Below, piece by piece: positions 41,880 through 50,290 of a stretch of DNA of 64,000 bases. The position numbers were made by a program, and so were the translations under genes. The first letter of the stretch is position 1. Each line of letters begins with the position of its first letter. The DNA is from Clostridiales bacterium (GTDB taxonomy: Bacteria; Bacillota; Clostridia; Oscillospirales; CAG-272). Below the pieces are notes generated by a model that was given only the letters and a program-made list of their open reading frames with translations, searched no databases and was not told the origin of the DNA. Location of the stretch: NCBI GenBank assembly GCA_003150035.1, contig QALR01000026.1:124001-188000 (forward strand), written 5' to 3'.

Positions 41880-42015
41880 GCAATAAAACCTGTCTGTTTT
41901 CTTTCATATGCCTGGGTTAAGTTCAGTTGAATCCATTATTTTGGGGGAAACGTCCTGTACAACCCGCTATTTAGGGAAAGATTGCCGATACAAAACGCTA
42001 TAATAACCACTCTTA

Positions 42016-42032
42016 TATAGTACAATACTATA
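42016..42032. promoter_or_regulatory. Palindromic operator-like site before the XRE gene
   Basis: Perfect inverted repeat TATAGTA-CAA-TACTATA ending 7 nt before the ATG at 42039. It contains TATACT-like bases and may be the autoregulatory site of the XRE protein that follows. Confidence 0.55.
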
Positions 42033-42038
42033 CTGAGA

Positions 42039-42368
42039 ATGGGGGCGATAGCGTTGTTTGAAGAGCAATTTGTCAATCGATTAACAGAGCTTCGAATCAA
42101 AAAGGGTGTTTCCGCAAGAGAAATGAGCCTTTCCATCGGGCAGAGCGCCGGTTATATCAACAACATCGAAAACGGCAAGAATCTTCCTTCGATGACAATC
42201 TTTTTCTATATCTGTGAATACTTAGGTGTCACACCAAAGGAGTTTTTTGATTTTGAAAATCATGATCCCGGCGTACTTGCCAAACTTTTGGAAGCCATGA
42301 AAGCACTGAATGAAGAGCAGCTTGCGATTTTAACCGCGCTTCTCCGCTCATGGAAAAGCATCAAGTAA
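42039..42368 (+). CDS. XRE-family transcriptional regulator
   Basis: 109 aa. HTH at about residues 12-65: LTELRIKKGVSAREMSLSIG, QSAGYINNIENGKNLPSMTI, then FFYICEYLGVTPKEFFDF; C-terminal helices (LAKLLEAMKALNEEQLAILT) may dimerise. Start is not certain: the GGGGGCG after the ATG fits a TTG start at 42054 (MFEEQFVNRLTE). The 17-bp palindrome at 42016 suggests self-regulation. Target unknown. Confidence 0.88.
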   Translation: MGAIALFEEQFVNRLTELRIKKGVSAREMSLSIGQSAGYINNIENGKNLPSMTIFFYICEYLGVTPKEFFDFENHDPGVLAKLLEAMKALNEEQLAILTALLRSWKSIK

Positions 42369-42400
42369 CGTATCACAAAAACAAAAAGAGACGGTCATAA

Positions 42401-42424
42401 AAAGGACGGCATACCCCGTCCTTT
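42401..42424 (+). terminator. Terminator of the XRE gene
   Basis: aaaggacgg pairs with ccgtccttt, loop 6 nt, T-rich tail. Confidence 0.8.
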
Positions 42425-42435
42425 TATCATAATTC

Positions 42436-42480
42436 CGCTTGCTTTTTCCTATTTCTATGGGAAAAAGCAAGCGCCTTTTT
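42436..42480. terminator. Second hairpin terminator
   Basis: 14-bp stem cgcttgctttttcc/ggaaaaagcaagcg with 10-nt loop and T-run at 42475-42480. It marks the left side of the structured gap. Confidence 0.7.
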
Positions 42481-42554
42481 TCACATCAGACACCCATAAT
42501 ATCAGAAAGGCCTCTCTGAAAAATTCCTCGGAAATTTTCTGCGGATTTTCTATC

Positions 42555-42709
42555 GTCCCGCCCGCGCGCCGACACTTGTCGGCGAAAAACGGCGGCGCCC
42601 TGCGGCATCTTCTCACCAAACTCCTAAAGGCAACAAGCAGAAAAAATATACGCAAAAATTTTTGCCGGAGCGCCGCTCGCCTTGCGGGCACGCCCGCCGC
42701 GGGCGGGAC
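42555..42709. other. GC-rich structured intergenic segment
   Basis: In the 42369-42775 gap. Arms gtcccgcccgcg (42555-42566) and cgcgggcgggac (42698-42709) are perfectly complementary and enclose about 130 nt that holds a second hairpin, cgccgaca-ct-tgtcggcg (42567-42584), and more GC-rich palindromic pieces. No gene with a ribosome site; frames here look non-coding. Could be a structured RNA or a multi-copy mobile remnant. Confidence 0.45.
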
Positions 42710-42775
42710 AAATATACAGAAGCTCTTTTATGGAATATCACAAAAAGGAAGCGGGCAGAGTTTCTGCCCGCTTTT

Positions 42776-43120
42776 TTACCGTATCGGCGTATAATCGATA
42801 TGGGATGTCTCGTCTGTTGCCTCTAACTTAAAAATCACAGGACGAAGTCCGTCGTTGCAGCAACAAATGGCAACTCCCGGCGTCCGTATCCAATCTCCGT
42901 AGTAGAAGACATCCGAGCCGGCGCCATGGGCAAGCGCGAACACATACTGGTAAATCGCTTTCCACGCCTCGTCACAAAAGCCCTCCGGCTTTGCATAGTC
43001 CGCATAGAACACCTGGCCCTCCCGCAGCATCGGACAGGCGGATAGTCCCGCGACGCCGTATTCCTGCGCAAGCTTTTGATTCAGCGTCGTTTCGAGCACC
43101 GTGATCTTCACTTTTTTCAT
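42776..43120 (-). CDS. TIGR04076 family protein
   Basis: 114 aa. The family pattern is evident: MKKVKITVLETTLNQKLAQE, CPMLREGQVFYADY, GFCDEAWKAIYQYVFALAHG, then DVFYYGDWIRTPGVAICCCN and the end RPVIFKLEATD. Small cytosolic protein with conserved cysteines (C-P; C-C-C-N), role unknown. Its ATG overlaps the AGE-epimerase stop (ATGA), so translation is coupled. Confidence 0.85.
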   Translation of the reverse strand: MKKVKITVLETTLNQKLAQEYGVAGLSACPMLREGQVFYADYAKPEGFCDEAWKAIYQYVFALAHGAGSDVFYYGDWIRTPGVAICCCNDGLRPVIFKLEATDETSHIDYTPIR

Positions 43121-44403
43121 AGCAGCTCCTCCCTATCCTTAGGATCTATTTGCCCTGAGCTTTTCTCACAAAGCTCAAGGATGAAAATCAAGTTCCGCAT
43201 AATATGGAACGGATCCTTGACCGGCAGCGCGACAATCCGATTTTCCGGATGGCCGGCACGATCCCGAATCTGGATCCATTCCCCGCGGTCATTTTCTCTG
43301 TTCGGAAAGGTGGAAAAGGTATAGTCTTTTACCTTCCGGTACCAAGTCAGCATTCCTTCGTCATCGCTGAAAAGCATGGTCGAATATAGCGCCTCCGAAT
43401 GCGGCCACCAAAGCTTTGACATATTGTCTCCCGTGACCTTTTTCACCATCGGCTCCGACGCATCGGGAATTTCCCCATGCGGTGCGCTCCCGTCCATATC
43501 AGCAAACAGGCGAATGCCGCCGTATTCCCCGTCCCATCCGAGAGAAAGCGTTTTAGAAAGCAGCGCGGCCGTTTTTTTCATATGCGCCGCATCCCCGGCA
43601 AGCGCCCATTCCGTATGCAAAAACCAACAATCCTCGATGGTGTGCCCGGGATTGATATATCTTCCGAGCAGGGTCTTTTCATCAAAGCCGCCTTCCTGCG
43701 GAATCATTTCATGCAGGATCCCGTTCTCATCAACAAAATGGTCAAACACGTCTCTGGCAAACGCATATGCTGCGCGGGACACTTCGGAAGCCTCCGGATC
43801 GCCGAATGCCTTCATCGCGTCGGCGAGCGTCCGGGAAGTATTGGTAAAAATCATCGGAAGCCCGTGCGTCCGATAACCGTGCGGCACCGGATACGGATCG
43901 GTGCGGAAGTTTCCCGCCTCATACCGTCTCCGTGCCGTCTGATACAGCGTTTTCGCAAAATCCAAGGCAGGGCGGCTGTCAGCCGCCAAGGCGTATTCGG
44001 CAAGCCCGATTATCACAAAGCAGTCGGCATACAGGCTGGTATCATAGACCCCGTCTATTGCCTTGTGGGTACCGTCGCGTTCTGTCAGAAACACACAATT
44101 TCCGGACGGCAAAAGCGCATGCTCCATTAAAAAGCGCGCCGTTTTCTGCGCTCCCCCCCGCAGCGCCTCGCGCCGTTTCCCTGTCAGCTCCCCTCTTCCA
44201 AGAAGTCTGGAAAGCACCCAAAGGATACGTCCCTGCGACCATATGTATTTATCCTCAGAAAGAAGCTGTCCTCCGTTCCCGGAAAAGCAAGTAAAGAAGC
44301 CGCCGTATTCAGAGTCCGGCGCATAGACCTCCCAAAACGGCAAAATCCGCTCGTATAGCTCTGACAAATAGAAATCTTTTTCCCTTATAAGCGTCTTATT
44401 CAT
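43117..44403 (-). CDS. AGE-family epimerase/isomerase
   Basis: 428 aa, the normal length of an (alpha/alpha)6 barrel of the N-acylglucosamine 2-epimerase family. Motifs: GGFFTCFSGNGGQLLSEDKY, RILWVLSRLLG, NPGHTIEDCWFLHTE (catalytic His), KLWWPHSEAL (second His), and AGHPENRIV. It likely epimerises a sugar or disaccharide at C2; exact substrate not known (cellobiose, mannose and GlcNAc types are alternatives). AAAGGGG precedes the ATG. It begins 10 nt after the malectin/barrel gene on the same strand. Confidence 0.9.
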   Translation of the reverse strand: MNKTLIREKDFYLSELYERILPFWEVYAPDSEYGGFFTCFSGNGGQLLSEDKYIWSQGRILWVLSRLLGRGELTGKRREALRGGAQKTARFLMEHALLPSGNCVFLTERDGTHKAIDGVYDTSLYADCFVIIGLAEYALAADSRPALDFAKTLYQTARRRYEAGNFRTDPYPVPHGYRTHGLPMIFTNTSRTLADAMKAFGDPEASEVSRAAYAFARDVFDHFVDENGILHEMIPQEGGFDEKTLLGRYINPGHTIEDCWFLHTEWALAGDAAHMKKTAALLSKTLSLGWDGEYGGIRLFADMDGSAPHGEIPDASEPMVKKVTGDNMSKLWWPHSEALYSTMLFSDDEGMLTWYRKVKDYTFSTFPNRENDRGEWIQIRDRAGHPENRIVALPVKDPFHIMRNLIFILELCEKSSGQIDPKDREELL

Positions 44404-44413
44404 GTTTACCCCT

Positions 44414-46120
44414 TTACCGCCGGTAAAGAATGCCCGGCTTTATCATGTTGGCATAAGCGAGCCCGGCAAAGCCGGTCGCGGCGGCGGCACAGCCTGTCCA
44501 CGACTGGATGCTGTGAAGCCGGAACGGAAGATTTCCCTTCGGGTCCTCCGCCATGACGCCGAGCTTTTCTGCATATTCCGGCGTGCAAAGAAATCTGCCG
44601 CAAAGCTCATAAAGAGAGCGGCATGTTTCCATTTCCTGCTCGCTCGCCCCGAGCGCGCCGCCGTATTTGAGAAAATCGCAAAGCAAAATCGGATTTCCCG
44701 CGCTCTTGGAATTGTTCCAGACATCCTGAATCGGCCACCACGGCGCATCCGCTAAGAAGCGCAGGATACCGGCGGAGCCAAACAGATAACGCCGCAGCGC
44801 CTCGAACAGCTTTTTTCGCAGCGTCTCGTCTTTCGAGAGGGCGAGCGCCGCACTGATCGCCTCCATCGTGTAGAAGCCGTCTCCAAACTCCAATACGTTC
44901 TGATAATGGTCATGGCCCGGATAGGTGCCGTCAAAAATATAGTTCCAGTTCTCGCCGTTCTCCCCCCACCGGTCGGAAAGCAGCGACACCGCATCCGCCG
45001 CCGTCCTTTCATAGCGGTCTGTGGCGATTGCCTCTCCGATAAGCAGCATGGAAAGCGCCGTCGTCGCAGTCGACACGCTGTATACCTTCTTGGCGGGACC
45101 GTGAACCCATCCGTTATCAAAACCGCCGTTTTCCCTGCGGTAACGCATTGCCCAGTCGTCCAGATAGCGGCGTACAGCGGTGATATAGGAAGTTTTCTCC
45201 GGTTCCCCCGCATACCGGCACATCACACAAAGGGCGGCGACCATGCTGCCAATATCCGCAAGATTCATCCAGTTGCCGCGTCTGACCTTGTCAAGCTCCT
45301 CTTCTGTCAGGGTCGCAGTCGGCGTTCCGCGGTACGCCTGCGTAAAACTGCCCTCCGGCAGCTGTTCTCCTATAAAGCGGTCGAAAATCGCCTTTGCCGC
45401 ATCATAGTATTCCTCTCTCCCGAAAAGCTCGTATCCGGCAAGCAGAGTTCGCAGCGGATAAGAGGACGTATACCAAAGCCGCTTGTTCATCTCGTAATCG
45501 CCAAGGAAACCGTCCGCTGTCCGGTGCGCCATCAGCCATTCACAGCACATGGACAGCGCGCGCTCCGGGTCAAATACGCCGTGCGCCATCACTTGCGCCC
45601 TTGTAGGAAGCACCTCTTCCGGCGCCTCGTCAAACAGCTTACCGAAGGTCACGTCCCCCTCGGAGAGGATGTCCAAGCCACCGATAAAGAAGCCGCCGCC
45701 CTCGCGGCCTATCAAGTCTACCGCAACCTGCCCTTCTCTATGATACAGGGGGATGTCCACCGCAAGCTTTTTCCCCTGCAGCACATCGATTTCCGTTTCC
45801 GAACAGGGCGCGCCCTCAAAGACCGCCGTCTCAGGCGTAACGCTGCAAACCCGGACCGTAAACGGCGCATGCCTCTCATCCGGGTCATAGAAGTGAAGCC
45901 GCAGAAGATATTCGCCGGCCGGCAGCGCCATACGGAATTCGGATTTTTCTCCGAATACAAAATCCCGGTAAGGCGAAGGTTCCTCTTCTCTTCTCCATTT
46001 ATTTTTCAGCTCCGTCATCCACATAAAATGACAGGACTTATAAAGCCTTTCGATCTTCAAAAAGCCCTCGTCCGCACGGACGGTGCTGTTTCCGAAATCA
46101 AACCGTATGATCTCTTTCAT
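44414..46120 (-). CDS. Malectin-like CBM plus (alpha/alpha) barrel protein, putative glycoside hydrolase or lyase
   Basis: 568 aa. The first ~155 residues are a malectin/di-glucose-binding type beta-sandwich (IIRFDFGNSTVRADEGFLKI; LPAGEYLLRLHFYDPDERHA; GGGFFIGGLDIL). The remainder is helical with sugar-barrel features (KRLWYTSSYPLRTLLAGYEL; GGFDNGWVHGPAKKVYSVST; WWPIQDVWNN). No signal peptide. Likely hydrolyses or reshapes an intracellular glycan with its AGE-family neighbour. No catalytic dyad could be assigned with certainty. The start has only a distant GGGGA. Confidence 0.7.
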   Translation of the reverse strand: MKEIIRFDFGNSTVRADEGFLKIERLYKSCHFMWMTELKNKWRREEEPSPYRDFVFGEKSEFRMALPAGEYLLRLHFYDPDERHAPFTVRVCSVTPETAVFEGAPCSETEIDVLQGKKLAVDIPLYHREGQVAVDLIGREGGGFFIGGLDILSEGDVTFGKLFDEAPEEVLPTRAQVMAHGVFDPERALSMCCEWLMAHRTADGFLGDYEMNKRLWYTSSYPLRTLLAGYELFGREEYYDAAKAIFDRFIGEQLPEGSFTQAYRGTPTATLTEEELDKVRRGNWMNLADIGSMVAALCVMCRYAGEPEKTSYITAVRRYLDDWAMRYRRENGGFDNGWVHGPAKKVYSVSTATTALSMLLIGEAIATDRYERTAADAVSLLSDRWGENGENWNYIFDGTYPGHDHYQNVLEFGDGFYTMEAISAALALSKDETLRKKLFEALRRYLFGSAGILRFLADAPWWPIQDVWNNSKSAGNPILLCDFLKYGGALGASEQEMETCRSLYELCGRFLCTPEYAEKLGVMAEDPKGNLPFRLHSIQSWTGCAAAATGFAGLAYANMIKPGILYRR

Positions 46121-46189
46121 AAATCTGCTAGCAGTCCCCTTTTTCCAGGACTCTCTCCCTTTATTTTTTACGCCGCAAGCTCCGCTTTG

Positions 46190-46945
46190 TCACAGGGACA
46201 AAGCGCCTGCGCTCTCCTTGTCAAGATACAGGACCATATCGCGGCAGGTCCGCAAAGCGGAGGCGGGGCAAGCTTCGGTAAGCGCGCCGCATACTGCATT
46301 TCGCACCGCTGCCGCCTTGCGCGACGTCGGCACGATGCACACGTGATGCGCCGCCGCAAGCAGCGTCGGGACGGTCAGCGTTAGGGCATGCGTCGGCACA
46401 AGGGAAAGCGATGAAAAACAGCCGTCGTTCACCTGCTGCTGCCTGCAAACGGCGTCGAGTTCCACTACCTTCACCGCTTCCGTGTCGTGAAAATCTGCGG
46501 CGGCGGGATCGTTGAACGCAATATGTCCGTTCTCTCCGATACCTAGACACACAACGTCGATGGGAGACGCCGCAAGCAGTGCCCCATACCGCCGGCATTC
46601 CGCCGCCTTGTCGATAGCGCAGCCGTCGAGATAAGAAACACTGGCAAAGGGAACCTTGGAAAACAGCTCCCGACGCAAAAAATTGCCAAAGCCCTGCGGC
46701 GCGTCCGGGGCAAGCCCGATATACTCATCCATATGAAACGCATGGATGCGCGAAAAATCGACTCTCTCATCCGCCGTAAGTGCCGCAAGAAAATCGGACT
46801 GCGACGGCGCCGCTGCAAAAATCATGCGGATGCTTTCCTTCTGCGCAAGAAGCGACCGGATAAGAGCGGATGTCGCCTCTGCCGCCGCCGCTCCCATCTG
46901 CGCTCTTGTTTCATATATCTTTATCGTATAGGTTTTTTCAAGCAT
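46190..46945 (-). CDS. nagB: Glucosamine-6-phosphate deaminase
   Basis: 251 aa from the ATG at 46945 (GGGAGGAAAG before it). Landmarks: IRMIFAAAPSQSDFLAALTA, AFHMDEYIGLAPDAPQGFGN (catalytic Asp), CLGIGENGHIAFNDPAAADF (active-site His), TLTVPTLLAAAHHVCIVPTS. Converts GlcN-6-P to fructose-6-P and ammonia. Divergent from nagA: promoters lie back to back at 47089 and 47136. Confidence 0.96.
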   Translation of the reverse strand: MLEKTYTIKIYETRAQMGAAAAEATSALIRSLLAQKESIRMIFAAAPSQSDFLAALTADERVDFSRIHAFHMDEYIGLAPDAPQGFGNFLRRELFSKVPFASVSYLDGCAIDKAAECRRYGALLAASPIDVVCLGIGENGHIAFNDPAAADFHDTEAVKVVELDAVCRQQQVNDGCFSSLSLVPTHALTLTVPTLLAAAHHVCIVPTSRKAAAVRNAVCGALTEACPASALRTCRDMVLYLDKESAGALSL

Positions 46946-47088
46946 CTTTCCTCCCAAGCCGGACCCCTTTCCGCACAGAATGATGAACGACAGGAACCCT
47001 CGGCGCGTCCCACCGATATACCGGTGCATCAGGACACGGGGACCGCGGATTTCATACCGGACCTTCTTTTTTGTGCATTTACAGTTTG

Positions 47089-47117
47089 AGTATAACTTTC
47101 CACAGAAAAAATGTCAA
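47089..47117 (-). promoter_or_regulatory. nagB promoter
   Basis: Minus strand TTGACA, 17-nt spacer, TATACT, about 145 nt upstream of nagB; the leader is otherwise unmarked. Confidence 0.85.
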
Positions 47118-47135
47118 GCCGTAAGGGGGAAAATC

Positions 47136-47164
47136 TTGACAAAAAACCGAGTCTCCGATAAGAT
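47136..47164 (+). promoter_or_regulatory. nagA promoter
   Basis: TTGACA, 17-nt spacer, TAAGAT. Divergent from the nagB promoter, with -35 boxes 18 nt apart. Confidence 0.8.
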
Positions 47165-47191
47165 AAAAAAAGAAAAGAAACGCACCTAATG

Positions 47192-47220
47192 TTTGCGTCC
47201 GTATCGGATACGGACGCAAA
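47192..47220. promoter_or_regulatory. Perfect 12-bp inverted repeat touching the nagA ribosome site
   Basis: tttgcgtccgta and tacggacgcaaa around tcgga, downstream of the nagA promoter and abutting AAAGGAGG. Candidate operator for an amino-sugar repressor, or an RNA hairpin next to the ribosome site. Confidence 0.75.
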
Positions 47221-47229
47221 GGAGGCAGT

Positions 47230-48402
47230 ATGAAAACCTGTTTTATCCGTTCCCGCGTGATTTTAGGGCGCACGCTTTCCGAATGCGCCGTCGTGGTCGA
47301 GGGAGAAAAAATTCTTTATGTCGGCGAGCATCCGGGAGATCTTTCCGGCATGCGTGTCATCGACGGAAAGGGACTTTATCTTTCCCCCGGCTTCGTCGAT
47401 ATCCATGTCCACGGCGGAGGCGGCTTCGGCGTGATGGACTGCTCTCCCGACGGAATTCTGAGAATGTGTGAAACGCATCTTGCCCACGGGACCACTTCCA
47501 TTCTGCCGACAACGCTCGCGGCCCCTCTCTCCCTCCTGCAAAAGGCAATTCTTGCCGTAAAAACGGCGTCCGAAAGACAGGATTTTCACACCATTCTCGG
47601 CGTTCATCTGGAAGGCCCATTCCTTTCCCCGGCGCAGAAAGGAGCACAAAGCGAGGACAGCCTATACCCCATTGGGGAGAACACTGTGCGCGCGCTGCTC
47701 GATACATGGGACGGCATCCGCATGATGGGAGCGGCACCTGAGCTTTCCGGGATGGAATATCTTTCGGAAAAGCTGAGAAGTCGAGGCATCACCGCGACCG
47801 TCGCCCACTCGAACGCGACCTTTGACGAGGTGAAAAAAGCGACGGCGCTCGGCTTTTCGGACGTTACGCATCTCTATTCCGGATGCTCGACGGTGACAAG
47901 AAAGAACGGCTACCGAACAGCCGGCGTCGTCGAAGCAGGACTCGCGCTCGACGCGCTTTCTGTATCGCTCATCGCGGACCTGCGGCATCTGCCGCCCGCC
48001 CTGCTCGCTTTGATTTACAAATGCAAAGGGCCGGAAAAGATTTCTCTCATCACGGATGCTCTCGAGCCCGCCGGAACCAACCTTGCAGAGGGATTTACCT
48101 ACCGGCAGAAAAATGGCGTCATGACCGTATATGAGGACGGCGTTATGAAGCTCATGGACAGAACGGCTTTTGCCGGCAGCGTCGCCACCATGGACCTTGC
48201 CGTGCGCAACATGAAAGAAGCGCTTGGACTTTCCATGCCGGAGGCAGTGGAAATGGCGTCCGAAACGCCGGCCCGCGTCGTGCGCGCCGCAGGAAAGGGG
48301 CGGATCCGCGAAGGCTGCGACGCCGACCTTCTGCTTTTCGACGACACCGTGGATATCCGGTACTGTATGTGCGGTGGACGCGAGGTCTGGAACCGACTTT
48401 GA
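47230..48402 (+). CDS. nagA: N-acetylglucosamine-6-phosphate deacetylase
   Basis: 390 aa. Amidohydrolase motifs: FVDIHVHGGGGFGVMDCSPD (H-x-H), GVHLEGPFLSPAQKGAQSED, TVAHSNATFDEV, and SLITDALEPAG (catalytic Asp). Deacetylates GlcNAc-6-P, feeding NagB. AAAGGAGG precedes the ATG. Ended by the terminator at 48416. Confidence 0.97.
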   Translation: MKTCFIRSRVILGRTLSECAVVVEGEKILYVGEHPGDLSGMRVIDGKGLYLSPGFVDIHVHGGGGFGVMDCSPDGILRMCETHLAHGTTSILPTTLAAPLSLLQKAILAVKTASERQDFHTILGVHLEGPFLSPAQKGAQSEDSLYPIGENTVRALLDTWDGIRMMGAAPELSGMEYLSEKLRSRGITATVAHSNATFDEVKKATALGFSDVTHLYSGCSTVTRKNGYRTAGVVEAGLALDALSVSLIADLRHLPPALLALIYKCKGPEKISLITDALEPAGTNLAEGFTYRQKNGVMTVYEDGVMKLMDRTAFAGSVATMDLAVRNMKEALGLSMPEAVEMASETPARVVRAAGKGRIREGCDADLLLFDDTVDIRYCMCGGREVWNRL

Positions 48403-48415
48403 CTCTGTCCTGTCA

Positions 48416-48449
48416 ATAGAAACGCTCCCTGAAAAGGGAGCGTTTCTAT
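48416..48449. terminator. Terminator of nagA
   Basis: 15-bp perfect stem atagaaacgctccct/agggagcgtttctat around gaaa. Confidence 0.85.
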
Positions 48450-48681
48450 ATCTTCGGCTTTTATCCTTTGCCGGGAACCTTCTGCGATGGTCCGACATGT
48501 TCCCGTTTTTCTCGGGCATTCCCCTCTCCCCGCATATTGTCGTGGAATGAAGCTATCCTGTTCATCTGAATATTATAGGATATAATGTCGAAAATTCGCA
48601 GATTTTTATATGACAATTTCGTCAGCATAGGGGGTTAATCATACTGTTTACGACAAATTTCAATAAATTTTCAAAAACATA

Positions 48682-48710
48682 TTGCTATTTATGGAAAATC
48701 ATGGTACACT
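48682..48710 (+). promoter_or_regulatory. Promoter of the sigma/anti-sigma operon
   Basis: TTGCTA, 17-nt spacer, TACACT, 56 nt upstream of the sigma gene. The rest of the AT-rich 48450-48765 gap held nothing else I could assign. Whether the sigma factor also reads its own promoter cannot be told. Confidence 0.6.
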
Positions 48711-48765
48711 AAATAATGTTAAAAGTTTAAAATTTTTCCATTCAAATTTTTTAGGAGGTACCGTT

Positions 48766-49296
48766 ATGAAAGAAAACTTCTGTTTTGTTCTCGAACTTAT
48801 GAATCATCACCGGACAGGCCTTATCAAAACGATTGCCTCCAAGCTCGGGGCCTATAAAACCAACGATGCAGAAGACTGTTATCAGGAGCTTTTCATATTG
48901 GCCTTTCTCAATCAGGACAAATTAAGCAGCCATCCCAATCCCGTCGGATGGCTTTTTGTAACAGCGAGCAATATCGCCTGTGACGCCTTACGAAAAAATC
49001 AAAAAAATGAGCGATATACCGTTCGATATGAAGATATCGCAGAAATTTCATGCCCCGGAGGATTCGAAAATATCGTCATTGACCGGGATTCCGGTATAGA
49101 AAAAACGGACGGCCTTAAAGACAGAATTCTAAACGCCTTAAACGAAAAAGAAAAAGAGCTCTACCGACTAAAATATATCGAGAAAAAAGACACCAAATAT
49201 CTGGCACAGCATTTTTCAACCACAGAGGGTTGTATTCGAGCAAGATTGTCGCAAATGCGAAAGCGTGTGAAAAAATTGATAGAAAAACAGAATTAA
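48766..49296 (+). CDS. ECF-type RNA polymerase sigma factor
   Basis: 176 aa from the ATG at 48766 (AGGAGG 7 nt upstream; the in-frame extension upstream has none). Region 2: KTNDAEDCYQELFILAFLNQ and NPVGWLFVTASNIACDALRK; region 4: NEKEKELYRLKYIEKKDTKY, LAQHFSTTEGCIRARLSQMR. This fits a group IV (ECF-like) sigma factor. Its downstream partner has one TM helix and is a likely anti-sigma. AT-richer than nearby genes. Confidence 0.88.
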   Translation: MKENFCFVLELMNHHRTGLIKTIASKLGAYKTNDAEDCYQELFILAFLNQDKLSSHPNPVGWLFVTASNIACDALRKNQKNERYTVRYEDIAEISCPGGFENIVIDRDSGIEKTDGLKDRILNALNEKEKELYRLKYIEKKDTKYLAQHFSTTEGCIRARLSQMRKRVKKLIEKQN

Positions 49297-49387
49297 AAGA
49301 AATTTTGGGTAATTTTAGAAATTTTTGTAATTTTTTCATTGCGTTCGGTGTTTTTTTACATATTAAAAATAGAAGGAGGCGATTTTT

Positions 49388-50245
49388 ATCAACAACAGCA
49401 TAGAAAAGCTTCCAGCAAGGGAAATCAAGAAAATGCTGCTCGCAAAGAAAATTGATTATGAAGCATTGGATGAGGACACCATTTTAAAGCTTCTCGACTA
49501 TGAAATATCCTTTTTTGTTGAGGATATCGGCGAGACAAAATTTTATAAAAGATGTCTAAAGGCTCTTTCCCGTTTTATCGATTTTGAGGTGACAAAGGAA
49601 AATGAGCTTGAAGTCGCCGAATCGGCTTACTCTCTTTGCTTCAGTAAAAGGCAGCAGCGTAAATGGAGCAAAATGCTGAAAGCACGGGATAAGGAGGTTT
49701 CCCGCGGTACAGAATGCAAAACCGTCCGCTCTAGGCTAATCAGGAGATCTTCGGTCGCCGCTCTCATGATCATTTGCCTATTTGCCGGACGAAATCTTGC
49801 CGTTTCAGGACGCCTTCCCTTTTGGAATGAGAGCGGGCAGATTCACGAGCTTTTCAATATTCCAAACGGAACAACTATCGTAGAAGGTGAAAATGAAATC
49901 CGCTTCAATGGCAAAATGAAAGCTTATGCGTCCTATGACGCATTATGTCAGGAGCTTGACACAAAGCTTTTGTTTCCTGATCCGGCAAGCTCGACGTTTG
50001 CCGCGAAAACCATATGGTATGTCAACGATGCCGGAAAAGAATATGTGCAAATAAAATTCAGCGGTATCGATATGCGGGTTTATCTGGAGCAGTCCCCATT
50101 TGACGAGACCAAAATTCCGAACAGTGCCATTAAAATTGGCGCCAGACAATTTTATGAGCTCCAGAACAAAGAACACTATATCCAAATGATACTGTTTTCG
50201 GATGCGCAAACGTATTCATTTATTTCATCAGATGAGATCTGCTGA
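49388..50245 (+). CDS. Single-TM anti-sigma-like protein, apparent ATC start
   Basis: 286 aa if started at the ATC at 49388, which has GGAGG 8 nt upstream; the first ATG (49433) is 15 codons later with no ribosome site. The N-terminus (NNSIEKLPAREIKKMLLAKK) is helical, then a cytoplasmic ~115-residue domain, a TM helix (about 119-136, SVAALMIICLFAGRNLAV) and an external domain of ~145 residues (GQIHELFNIPNGTTIVEGEN). The layout and its place directly after a sigma gene suggest a membrane anti-sigma factor; no zinc ASD signature HxxxCxxC is present. Confidence 0.7.
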   Translation: MNNSIEKLPAREIKKMLLAKKIDYEALDEDTILKLLDYEISFFVEDIGETKFYKRCLKALSRFIDFEVTKENELEVAESAYSLCFSKRQQRKWSKMLKARDKEVSRGTECKTVRSRLIRRSSVAALMIICLFAGRNLAVSGRLPFWNESGQIHELFNIPNGTTIVEGENEIRFNGKMKAYASYDALCQELDTKLLFPDPASSTFAAKTIWYVNDAGKEYVQIKFSGIDMRVYLEQSPFDETKIPNSAIKIGARQFYELQNKEHYIQMILFSDAQTYSFISSDEIC

Positions 50246-50290
50246 AAAATTTTTTGTTTCATTTAAAATAAAATATATGTGAGGTAAAAA

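Noticed and set aside
42455..42691. Minus-strand 78-residue frame in the structured gap
   Set aside because: No ribosome site, biased composition and overlapping inverted repeats; treated as non-coding.
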